This document shows positions 56,070 through 64,000 of a stretch of 64,000 nt of DNA, in pieces; the first letter of the stretch is position 1; each line of letters starts with the position of its first letter. The stretch spans positions 21,001-85,000 of the forward strand of contig RPFO01001464.1 of assembly GCA_009746045.1 (NCBI GenBank). Reading direction: 5' to 3'. Source of the DNA: Mesostigma viride. Its lineage: Eukaryota > Streptophyta > Mesostigmatophyceae > Mesostigmatales > Mesostigmataceae. Below the pieces are notes generated by a model. That model did not search any database and was not told the origin of the DNA. It saw only the letters and a list, made by a program, of their open reading frames with translations. The position numbers were made by a program, and so were the translations under genes.

Positions 56070-57860
56070 GTGATGAGTAACCCGGAGACACAACCACCGT
56101 TATCAAGTAAGAGAGTTGAAGATGCAACCACATCTTTAGCAGCTCAACGGACGACCGGTGATGAAAGGGTTTCATCATCTACTCCCAGACGTCAACTATT
56201 TGGAGATACCACCTTAATGTCTGCTTCCCGCAGATATTCGCTGTCGGTCGGCCCAAAGTTCTCCATCTTGCCCCTCGGTGTGCAACCAGGCGAGCCCTCC
56301 CTGCGTGGCATTGGTAGAGGTGTACCACGGTTCTCCAACGTGGGGGACACGCGTTCGCCAGCACCCGAATACGGTTCGGCTATTCGTTTTGGCTACAACA
56401 CGGTGCCGGGGCGAGACGGCACTCGGCTAGCGGCTGACGAGCTGACAGCGGAGAAAATTCGATTACAACATGAACGTGAGGAAGCTGCGAGAGCTAGAAG
56501 TGTGGCGGAAGCGCTGGAGAAGAGTGTGGGTAGGACTATTGCGCGTGTGCAGCAACTTGAGTCGCAAGGGCAGGCGGGCGATGGAGAGTCTGTTTTCGTG
56601 GATCAACCGTCTCCAACACTGGGTATACGAGGGGTATATGCGGTTGACGCTCCTTTTGTTGATGAAGGGACAGATGCACAGGGGCATGAGCCTCCACGGC
56701 TCTCGGTGGCTGCGACATTGTCGGAGAATCAGAATGCACCACACGCCCCAGTGATGGAGCTCACGTCTTTGTATCCTCGTACTGTTCCTTTTCCTAAGGT
56801 GGAGTCGGTAGACAAGCTATCGCTGACCAACCTTACCCATCGCAGCTTCGACCATTTCTCCACCAAGTTTCAGGATGTCTTCGCTATACACTTCGCCAAC
56901 TATGGGCCCAAGGCAGAGGAACGTCTCACGATGGACATCCAGAAGAGAATGGTTAGGCAGCGGATGAGCGACAGTGCCAGCGACCGTTTTGATGAGTTTT
57001 TGCGTTCTGTGGCTGGACGTGCGTGTACCGACCTCCCCTCTCTCCTATTGGGCTTTCGCCGGTTTCTGTTACCCCAGGATCAGCTTCGCATGGATCGGGA
57101 CGCACTGGCTAACTGTACGCAGGCTGGTTTGACGCTGCCACAGTTCGTGGAGCAATTCACCAACCTTAGAGCCAAGATTCCTCAATGCTCTGACGCAGAG
57201 GCACTTCACAGACTACTGCATGGCATGGCTCCACACGTGCGACTGGATGTGGACAAGCACTTCTCCCAGTTCGACTACGTGGATTGGCAATGGGACAAGG
57301 TGTTGTCTTATGTGCTTACCCTTTGTCGTGTGCCTGCTTTTTCTGTCAAGTGGGAACCTGTGGCCACGCCAGTGCCACCCATCAAGAAGTCCCTGAACCA
57401 GCTGGATGACCTCCTGGGGGAACTCAATGCATTGGATCCCACCCAGGGTAACTGTTTTATCTGCAACCAGCCAGGTCACTTTGCACGGGACTGCCCTAGA
57501 CGGGACCAGTTTCCCCCTGCCACGAGAGGACCTTTTGGCGCCCTGCCATCTCCCAGGCCACCCAACCTTCCTCCTGGCGTTCCTGCTGGCGATCACCGGA
57601 TACAGCCAGGGTTCCAGCCCAACTTCCAGCCCTCTGGGAGGTTCCAGTCCCGCGCTAGGCCCTTCAGCAGACAGGATAAGCGTAGGATGGTGAACGCTCT
57701 CATGCAGCTGCTGGCAGATGAGGAGGATGGGGGGACGAGGATGAGCCTCCAGCACCACCTGAGCAGCTTCCACCATCGGGCAGTGGAGCATCCCCAGACC
57801 CACCTGAGTCAAAAAACTAGTTGGGTCCCCAGGTCATCCTTCTGTCATGGCCAGGTCTGA
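56070..57860 (+). CDS. gag: Gag polyprotein of the gypsy element
   Basis: 596 residues. The N-terminal third is low-complexity and Ser/Thr/Arg-rich, followed by a helical stretch (about 130-170, RLQHEREEAARARSVAEALE). The capsid-like retrotrans-gag domain lies at about 255-440 (SFDHFSTKFQDVF, RFDEFLRSVAG, FVEQFTNLRAKIP, LHGMAPHVRLDV). One CCHC zinc knuckle follows (CFICNQPGHFARDC, about 468-481), and the C-terminus is Pro/Arg-rich. It packages element RNA into cytoplasmic particles. The ATG is the first after the 5' leader. It overlaps pol by 14 bases in a different frame. Confidence 0.85.
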   Translation: MMSNPETQPPLSSKRVEDATTSLAAQRTTGDERVSSSTPRRQLFGDTTLMSASRRYSLSVGPKFSILPLGVQPGEPSLRGIGRGVPRFSNVGDTRSPAPEYGSAIRFGYNTVPGRDGTRLAADELTAEKIRLQHEREEAARARSVAEALEKSVGRTIARVQQLESQGQAGDGESVFVDQPSPTLGIRGVYAVDAPFVDEGTDAQGHEPPRLSVAATLSENQNAPHAPVMELTSLYPRTVPFPKVESVDKLSLTNLTHRSFDHFSTKFQDVFAIHFANYGPKAEERLTMDIQKRMVRQRMSDSASDRFDEFLRSVAGRACTDLPSLLLGFRRFLLPQDQLRMDRDALANCTQAGLTLPQFVEQFTNLRAKIPQCSDAEALHRLLHGMAPHVRLDVDKHFSQFDYVDWQWDKVLSYVLTLCRVPAFSVKWEPVATPVPPIKKSLNQLDDLLGELNALDPTQGNCFICNQPGHFARDCPRRDQFPPATRGPFGALPSPRPPNLPPGVPAGDHRIQPGFQPNFQPSGRFQSRARPFSRQDKRRMVNALMQLLADEEDGGTRMSLQHHLSSFHHRAVEHPQTHLSQKTSWVPRSSFCHGQV

Positions 57861-59892
57861 CCTGCCTGCTGTTGACGTTAGGCCAGTGAACGTTGTGGGT
57901 GCTTCTGACCCTGCTGTCCCTGTGGGTCCTCCTGTACCAGGTCACTTACTCAAGTTTCAGGCTAGGCTCCTCAACGTGCCAGTCCCCTTGGCTCAGCCAG
58001 CTTGCTTGTTTATGATTGATTCTGGTGCTGGCAGTAATTATATTGCTGCATCCTTGGTGCAGGAGCTGAAGTTGCCTGTGTTGGCCCACCCCACACCTGT
58101 CATGGTGCAGTATTCTGATGGCAGGAGAAGCTGCTCACCTGGCTATGTGCAGCTCATCTTCCAAGTTTGTTCATCCCAGACTTTGGAAGTGACAGCAGAT
58201 GTCATTCCCCTCACGGCAGCGGATGTGATTTTGGGGATCCCATGGTTGTCTGACACCAATCCTGCTATTTCTTGGCCTGACAGGGTGGTCCAGTTCAAGG
58301 ATGGGACAGTGTGGGATGCTACCTGTGTGTTGCCAGGGGGGAGAAGAACAGCCACTGAGTGCTGTTCCACACAGACAGCTGTTAATGATGGCAAGGGAGG
58401 GGAAGCAGGTGCGAAAGGGGTGGATCAAGAGCCGACTTTGGAGGAGAAACGGGCTGCCCTACTGAAGCATGTGTGGTCTGCCAAGCATACTCTGTCTTAT
58501 TTGGCCACCTATCCAGTGGAACACATCTTTTTCCTGCATTTGGTGCCTAATGAACCTGAGTCTGCTAGTGATCATTCTGTCAATGCTGTCAGTTCTACTG
58601 TCACCACTGAGCAACAACAGCAGCATGATGCCTTGTTGGACAGGTATGGAGCCATCTTTGAGGACAAGATGCCCCAGTATCCTCCTGAGGGACCCATCAC
58701 ACATGTCATCAAGTTGGTAGAGGGTGCTCGTCCTCCCTTTGTGCCTATGTACAGGATGGGCCCTGCAGAGATGGCAGAGCTGAAGACCATACTTATTGGC
58801 CTGTTGGAGGCTGGTCTGATCCTCCCAGCTAACAGTCCTTTCAGTTCTGGGTGTTTGCTTGTACCCAAGCATGATGGGGGGTGGAGGTTGTGCATTGACC
58901 TGAGGGGACTGAACAAGGTGACTGTCAAGTCCAGGTACCCTCTGCCCAGAATTGATGAGTTGCTGGAGAGGACTGCAGGAGCTGCCTTCTTTACCAAGTT
59001 TGACCTCAGGCATGCTTTCTGGCAGATCAGGGTGGCTACTGAGGACATCCCCAAGACGGCCTTTTCTACCCCATGGGGACAGTTCCAGTGGACAGTAATG
59101 CCCATGGGTGCCTCTAACAGTCCTGCCACTATGCAGATGTTTGTCAATGCCATCTTTGGCCACCTGACTGGAAATGCCCTGCCCCAGATCTCACCTGACC
59201 TTCGCAACCCCAGGTTCAAGGACATTGCCCACTTGTGTGACACTACCAGGGTGGTCTTCAGGACTTGTGTGGTCGTCTACCTGGACGACATTCTGGTACA
59301 CTCTCGTACCTTCAGGGAGCACCTGGAGAACGTGGAGGAGGTCCTTAAGGTGATCCATCAGTATCATCTGTCGGTGAAGAGGTCCAAGGTGGAGTGGGGC
59401 CAAGAGGTGAAGTTTCTGGGCTACCAGCTGAGCGCTGCAGGTATGACTCCTGAGGCCAGCAAGGTCTCTGCTGTTTTGGAGTGGCCTGTGTTGAAGTCAG
59501 CTCAGGATGTCAGATCCTTTCTGGGCCTGGTGGGCTGGTACCGACGGTTCATTCCCGACATGGCGGCCATCTCTGGTCCCCTGTTAGCCCTGCTCAAGAA
59601 GGATGTCCCCTTTGAATGGACTGCAGCATGCCAGCAAGCTTTTGATGTGTTGAAGCAGAAGCTTACCACTGCTCCCTTGTTGGTGGGCCCCAACCCAGAC
59701 TTGCCATACCAGGTCAGGTCTGACGCCTCACAGGGTGCTATTGGTGCAGTACTAATGCAAGATCATGGTAAGGGCCCTCAACCAGTGGAATACATGTCCA
59801 GGAGTATGACGTCTGCAGAACGTAACTACCCTGTTCATGAGCAAGAGCTGTTGGGATTGGTGGTGGCCTGTCACAACCCTACCAGCCATTAA
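57847..59892 (+). CDS. pol: Pol polyprotein (protease, RT, partial RNase H) of the gypsy element
   Basis: 681 residues from an ATG that overlaps the gag end. Aspartic protease lies near residue 55 (LFMIDSGAGSNYI) with the flap-side VILGIPWL near 135. The reverse transcriptase spans about 310-510, with LLVPKHDGGWRLCIDLRGLN, FDLRHAFWQIRV, MPMGASNSPATMQ and the catalytic YLDDILVHS. The connection and RNase H follow (FLGLVGWYRRFIP, VRSDASQGAIGAVL, MTSAERNYPVHEQELLGLVV). A stop at 59890 cuts it shortly after, so RNase H is incomplete and integrase is absent. Expression could use the separate ATG or a frame shift in the 14-base overlap (gag frame to the next frame). Confidence 0.88.
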   Translation: MARSDLPAVDVRPVNVVGASDPAVPVGPPVPGHLLKFQARLLNVPVPLAQPACLFMIDSGAGSNYIAASLVQELKLPVLAHPTPVMVQYSDGRRSCSPGYVQLIFQVCSSQTLEVTADVIPLTAADVILGIPWLSDTNPAISWPDRVVQFKDGTVWDATCVLPGGRRTATECCSTQTAVNDGKGGEAGAKGVDQEPTLEEKRAALLKHVWSAKHTLSYLATYPVEHIFFLHLVPNEPESASDHSVNAVSSTVTTEQQQQHDALLDRYGAIFEDKMPQYPPEGPITHVIKLVEGARPPFVPMYRMGPAEMAELKTILIGLLEAGLILPANSPFSSGCLLVPKHDGGWRLCIDLRGLNKVTVKSRYPLPRIDELLERTAGAAFFTKFDLRHAFWQIRVATEDIPKTAFSTPWGQFQWTVMPMGASNSPATMQMFVNAIFGHLTGNALPQISPDLRNPRFKDIAHLCDTTRVVFRTCVVVYLDDILVHSRTFREHLENVEEVLKVIHQYHLSVKRSKVEWGQEVKFLGYQLSAAGMTPEASKVSAVLEWPVLKSAQDVRSFLGLVGWYRRFIPDMAAISGPLLALLKKDVPFEWTAACQQAFDVLKQKLTTAPLLVGPNPDLPYQVRSDASQGAIGAVLMQDHGKGPQPVEYMSRSMTSAERNYPVHEQELLGLVVACHNPTSH

Positions 59893-59929
59893 GGATGTAC
59901 TCCAGCACGCAAAATGTACTTCGTACCGA

Positions 59930-60765
59930 AGTTTGTCTTTTTATGCTGAAAATTGTCATGCATGATGTTTGCAACCAAAATAGACCTCGTACAAAGTTTG
60001 GTATCGATCGGACGTCATCTTGGTGACATTTGCTAGCAATACAGGTACATTTTTGTCATTTTAAATTAAATTAAATAGTAATAAATAGGAAACAGTACTA
60101 AATCACGTCAAACCATCATGGATATTTGCAAGCAACCTAATTACCACTAGAATAGACCATGCACAAAGTTTGGGGTCAATCTGAACTCAAAATAGTGACA
60201 TTTGCTAGCATAAATACTGCATTTTTTGCCATTTTCAAGCATTTTGCTCAGTGTAAGCTACTAAACAATATCAAACTACGTCATAAAGCTATGAAATATT
60301 GGAAGCAACCTAATTACAACTAGAATAGACCATGCACAAAGTTTGGGCTCAGCTTGATGTCAAAATAGTGACGTTTGCTAGCATAAATGGTGCATTTTTT
60401 GCCATTTTCAAGCATTTTGCTCAGTGTAAGCTACTACACAATATCAAACTATGTCAGAAAGCTATGAAATGTTGGAAGCAACCTAAACACCACTAGATTA
60501 GACCATGGGCCAAGTTTGGGCCCAGTTTGATCTCAAAATAGTGACGTTTGCTAGCATAATGGTGCAATTTTTGCCTTTTTCAAGCATTTTGGTAAGTATA
60601 GTTGCCTGAAACTATGTCAGAAAACTGTGAATTGTTGTAAATAACCTGTTTGTCACTACATTAGACCATCCTCAACTTGTAAGGTCAGGCATAGGTAAAG
60701 GTAGTGACATTTGCTAGCACTATATATGAGCAGATTATGCCTCTTTTCGCATATACACATTAAAA
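59930..60765. repeat. ~173-bp tandem repeat, about five diverged copies
   Basis: The landmark TAGACC(A/T)(T/C), followed by CAAAGTTTGG in most units, recurs near 59983, 60155, 60328, 60501 and 60664 (spacings 172, 173, 173, 163). Units also share AAAATAGTGACRTTTGCTAG, TTTTTGCCATTTTCAAGCAT and TATGAAATRTTGGAAGCAAC. Outer copies are the most diverged. Confidence 0.85.
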
Positions 60766-61364
60766 ATAACAAGACAATATTAAATCATGGCCTTAATACA
60801 AGGTGTGCAAATGCAAATCACACCAGATCGGATGACCCATGATGGGTGGCTGCATGCCAACACATCTACCAGGCTGCAGGGTGAGAGGCCACATCGCTAC
60901 AAGACAGGAATCCTCGCAATTGCACACCGCTAGTACACTGCATACCCCAAGAGGATTTGGCTACAAGCCATAAAAGTTTGGCCATGCTAACACATTCTTC
61001 ATCCACGCAAAGTGCAGTCTCTCCAAACTCAACTCATTGATGCAACTAGGCCAGGCGAGCATGCTCTACTTGCCGATAACCATGAGTAAACTTGTGTACC
61101 ACTTCATTCCATGCGCCGGTAGATGGCACCGTCTCATCTACCAGTCATCCCCGGCTCCCATTCCGCATCCTCCTCTCCGTCTCCCTCTCCCTCTTCCTCC
61201 TCCCCCTCCCCCTCCCATTCTCCCTTCCCCTCTCCCTCCCCCTCTCCCCCTCCTCCCCCTCCTCCTCCCCCTCTTCCTCCCCCTCTTCCTCTCCCTCTTC
61301 CTCCTCCTCCCCGCCTTCACTGTCACTGTGCACAGCAGGGACGGCATCGTCTATGTGGGTGCCA
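60766..61364. other. Non-coding, with a CTCCCC/CTTCCT microsatellite
   Basis: A pyrimidine tract of CTCCCC, CTCCTC and CTTCCTC words lies at about 61160-61316. Frames across it (PLPLPPP, SSPSPS) are artefacts. It lies directly downstream of the minus-strand pseudogene and may be its 3' flank. Confidence 0.6.
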
Positions 61365-63149
61365 TCACCTGCGTTCACGGTGCCAGCCTAGCTCCTGTGG
61401 AAAGAAGCGAGCGCGGCCAAATGCCTCGACTGGGTGTGGGCAGCCGCACACGAACTGCGTCACCTCCGCCAGGGCATGATAGTCCTGCCCATCAGCCCAC
61501 ATCGCCTTGATGAGCAGGTGACCTCCCCTTTCCTGAACCTTAGTGACCCAGCCATGGAAGCGCTCCCTCTTCCTCGCTGTCCCCGGAAACATGGCACACA
61601 GGCGCATCCCGATAAGCGCACGTGCTCCATGCTCGGCAAAGTAGGCATTGCAGTCATCCTTTGCTGCTGCCCTGGCGGCGGTGGCAGTCTTGTAATGCTC
61701 AAAGTCAATCTGCGGGTGCTCTTTCAACGCCGCCACCGTGGCAGCTGACAGTTTGCCGGTACCGATCAGCTCAGGCTGGTGCACCTCTGCCGTACCGCCC
61801 ACTGTCCAGTGCTGCAGGTGTACATCAGAAATGGGGACCGTCATCCCTGCGCTGCCGCCACCTAATGTCACTCTAGAAAACTGGCCCGTCCACGACGGTG
61901 CGTAGTAAGGAGAGGCGACAATGCTGTCACGCTCCGTGCGATCGCCTTTCAGATCAAGGACCTTCACCAGCATGTGTGGTGCTTACGGCATTCCCTGCCC
62001 GCAGGTGACGGCTGGCCGCTTAACAACGAGTAGGCCGCCGCGTCGTACGAGGCTTCCATTCACCTTGAAGGTGTGCCTGCCGGAAATCAGTGTGCGCAAA
62101 GCAGGCGTTGCCGTTGATGTGCTCCCTCGCGCAGCGGGCGCACATGCGCGGTTGCTCTGCGCTTGAATCTCGCGGGCAGGGCAAGCGACGTGTGAGATGA
62201 CTTGTTTTATGGGCAGCCTCAGTGCTCGTGTTGCCCGCGCAACCGACTGGTCGCCTGCAGATCGCAGCGGTAAGGGTACCGCCTTGTTCGCTTGCAGTTC
62301 ACGCTTCTCTTTGGGCTTTTGCTCCATGATGTTGAACAGATTCTCGTTGTTGGCACGCACATCCTCCACGGACTTTGGCACCTGCTCAATCCATCCGTCC
62401 AGCAACTGCTGCTTCTCAGCGGCGACGATGTCGGGAAAAAGGCTGTGAAGGCTAGCGCAGGTACATCTCCTGGCACCGCCCTCGTCCCATTCAAAAAGCA
62501 GCACTAGACCAGGACTTCCTTTGGGGGCCTGGCCACGCTCTATGAGGAGGCACCCATAGACAGGATCTCCCTGCGGGGTGTACCCAATGGGCGTGACCCC
62601 GTCACAAGCCTCGCCATTAGGCCCTGTGGGCCGCCACTTGTTCACCGGTGCATTTACCAACGTCTCCGATGCGGCTAGGCGCCAGCGGACATACACGGTC
62701 ATATCCGGCCCCCAAAACACTTCGAGATCGAACACCTTCGAAGAGCGGTGCCTCTCCCTCTTGGCTTCGGTTGCTGGCTCATCATCCAAGTCGGCGGTGG
62801 CGCCCGCGCCCGCACCCGCGCCGGCGCCTGCGCCCCCACCCCCGCCCGCGCCCGCGCGCGCGCCTTGGGTGGCGCCCGCGCCCGCACCCGCGCCGGCGCC
62901 TGCGCCCCCGCCCCCGCCCGGGCCCGCGCCCGCGCCCGCGCCTTGGGTGGCGCCCGCGCCCGCACCCGCGCCTTCTCCCCCGCCCCCGCCCCCGCCCGCG
63001 CCCACGCCCGCGCCATGGGTGTGGCCCGCGGCTGGCTTCTTCGGAAATGCGTCCATCGATTTCACCCACCGGCCAAAGTCGCGGTGGATACACCCTTTCA
63101 GCCACGTTGTGACATCAAGCGCGGCGTCCCCAACAGAACAGTCATGCAA
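61365..63149 (-). pseudogene. Paralogue of the large transposon protein's C-terminal half, broken by one in-frame stop
   Basis: One minus-strand frame runs from 63149 to 61365, interrupted only by a TAA at 61983-61985. It starts DVTTWLKGCIHRDFGRWVKS, matching DVRNFLTPLQRESFAGWCS of the 23691-28861 protein just after its catalytic-like core. It then has a Gly/Ala linker (about 62790-63020), a domain with KWRPTGPNGEACDGVTPIGY and YGCLLIERG, and a last part (LIGMRLC, FHGWVTKVQERGG, ADGQDYHALAEV, CGCP) that aligns with LVGQVVC, YHGRVAVVD and CGCPG. The linker sequence differs but sits in the same place. The DUF7869-like N-terminal half is not visible upstream within the window. The stop may mark decay. 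TAA and TAG end other genes here, so a variant code is unlikely. Confidence 0.6.
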
Positions 63150-63393
63150 TATGAATAATCATTAGTATCAACGATGCGTTCATGCAGGCGTTAAACTGTG
63201 AAATACAACAAGCATGCAACAACGACTCCAGCACACTTAGTAAATACTGCTCATGATATCTGTGGCACATGCAACATGGTTAAAACACACATGGATGACC
63301 TGTATGGCTGCACATGAACTGTCCACCTAGAGAAGTCTAGAAATTCAGCATGATATCAAGAGCCATCCACACAAATATATGTCTTACCGCAGC

Positions 63394-63793
63394 TTAGGGC
63401 TTCTTCGGGTTGAGTTGGCGAATCGAGCTTGTTGAGCCCTGCTCGAAGTAATGCTCAAATGCGATGCCCAGGCCCGCCAGCACATCATCAAATGTGATTA
63501 GTTTCACAGGTGGTCCGAAGAGTTCCAAACGTGGTTGCTAATTTTCAGGCAGTGCCTGAAGGCCGCCTCGAAAGTGAAACGCGAAAGTGAAAAGGGGTCA
63601 CAAACCCTATGTTCATATCCTTGACTCCCCCGTCGAAAACGAACCGAAAACCAGCGCCATGAACGAACTTGTGACGAGTAGATGACGACATCGTGGTTAT
63701 GGCGTCGTACCCCCCCTGGTGCAGCTGCTGCTTTATCGCCGCCTTCCTGTCCTCTTGCTTCCGCCCGGGCGAAAACCAGGCGCTTCGCAATGC
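63394..63793 (-). CDS. Two 3' exons of an unrecognised minus-strand gene (63602-63793, 63394-63537)
   Basis: Exon 63602-63793 follows acceptor ATCTCCAG and reads ALRSAWFSPGRKQEDRKAAI, GGYDAITTMSSSTRHKFVHG and FRFVFDGGVKDMNIGF. Exon 63394-63537 follows acceptor GAAAATTAG and reads QPRLELFGPPVKLITFDDVL, AGLGIAFEHYFEQGS, then NPKKP and TAA. Both are in phase 0; the donor between them is the weak GTGACC. The composition is protein-like rather than low-complexity. I do not recognise the family. A possible upstream part with a hydrophobic segment (WDIIVAICFLAFAIMVMG, 63810-63998) is in a phase that does not join cleanly. The window ends before the start of the gene. Confidence 0.4.
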
Positions 63794-64000
63794 CTGGAGA
63801 TGTGATATTCTAATGGGCTTCATGCACTCGACGGCCGCACTTACAGTCGAACGTCTCGTCGGTCACTAGGCTGCCGGCATGGGTGCTGCCGCTTAGCACT
63901 ATGGCTGCGAACTTGCGCTTCCCATGGTGTCCCATCACCATGATAGCGAAAGCCAGGAAGCAGATAGCCACGATTATGTCCCAGCAAAGCCATAGCACAC

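Larger units (their letters stand above)
55148..59892 (+). mobile_element. Ty3/gypsy LTR retrotransposon, 3'-truncated
   Basis: Order: 5' LTR (55148-55850), primer-binding site (55852 on), gag (56070-57860), pol with protease, reverse transcriptase and the first part of RNase H (57847-59892). The rest of RNase H, integrase and the 3' LTR are missing. The coding match ends near LLGLVVACHN, and unrelated tandem-repeat sequence follows directly. Both ORFs that remain are open, suggesting the truncation is fairly recent or the junction is an assembly join. Confidence 0.9.

Noticed and set aside
61037-61510. 157-codon plus-strand Pro-rich ORF
   Set aside because: Mostly the CTCCCC microsatellite, then antisense to the transposon-protein paralogue.
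61983-61985. TAA read as a sense codon (variant nuclear code)
   Set aside because: The LOR and unknown-exon genes end in TAA and the VIT gene in TAG, so a standard code is simpler; a nonsense mutation or splice donor explains this site.

Overview
This is repeat-dominated nuclear DNA from a eukaryote, most likely a green alga with a large, transposon-rich genome. The evidence is GT-AG introns with consistent phases, GC-rich exons set in AT-rich introns, microsatellites hundreds of bases long, and plant-lineage gene types: a LURP-one-related (LOR) protein, a GRXS15-type mitochondrial glutaredoxin, and a VIT/CCC1-like iron transporter. The species is not determined.

Layout. 1-1.2 kb is a decayed Ty1/copia end. 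1.2-15 kb is gene-poor and holds several terminal-inverted-repeat (TIR) elements: one at 6.6-7.3 kb, a piggyBac-like 3.4-kb element flanked by TTAA (7605-11011), and a 1.0-kb element with long G-run inverted ends (13727-14739), plus a ~490-bp GGGA microsatellite. 15302-15874 is the intact LOR gene. 16.5-22 kb holds more inverted-repeat elements and pieces of an L1-like ORF1.

The most striking object is an 11,218-bp TIR transposon at 22492-33709 with 31-bp perfect inverted ends. It sits inside an L1-like ORF1, whose N-terminal part lies on one side (33710-34686, minus) and C-terminal part on the other (22054-22491, minus). It carries two divergent genes. One is a very large minus-strand protein with an RNase H-like DUF7869-type core, a ~570-residue Gly/Ala/Ser/Pro repeat and a C-terminal domain; a single C-homopolymer length change splits its frame. 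The other is a plus-strand protein with a PHD-like cysteine cluster and a long polyQ/QQQQQFP tail. Between them lie promoter-proximal repeats and a 149-bp minisatellite. A second copy of the large protein's C-terminal half, broken by one in-frame stop, lies at 61365-63149.

36-51 kb is host DNA with a head-to-head gene pair. On the minus strand is a five-exon CGFS monothiol glutaredoxin (36137-43807). On the plus strand is a four-exon VIT/CCC1-like transporter (about 44673-51278). Both are iron-linked (Fe-S cluster transfer and iron/manganese transport) and share an ~865-bp intergenic region. Their introns are swollen by minisatellites, pentanucleotide satellites, duplicated exon pieces and dispersed repeats.

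51-55 kb holds TE-derived coding fragments, a second GGGA tract and more ORF1 copies. 55148-59892 is a Ty3/gypsy element with 5' LTR, primer-binding site, gag and pol, cut off in RNase H and lacking integrase. 59.9-60.8 kb is a ~173-bp tandem repeat. The last 0.6 kb has two small exons of an unrecognised minus-strand gene. I found no rRNA, tRNA or CRISPR array.
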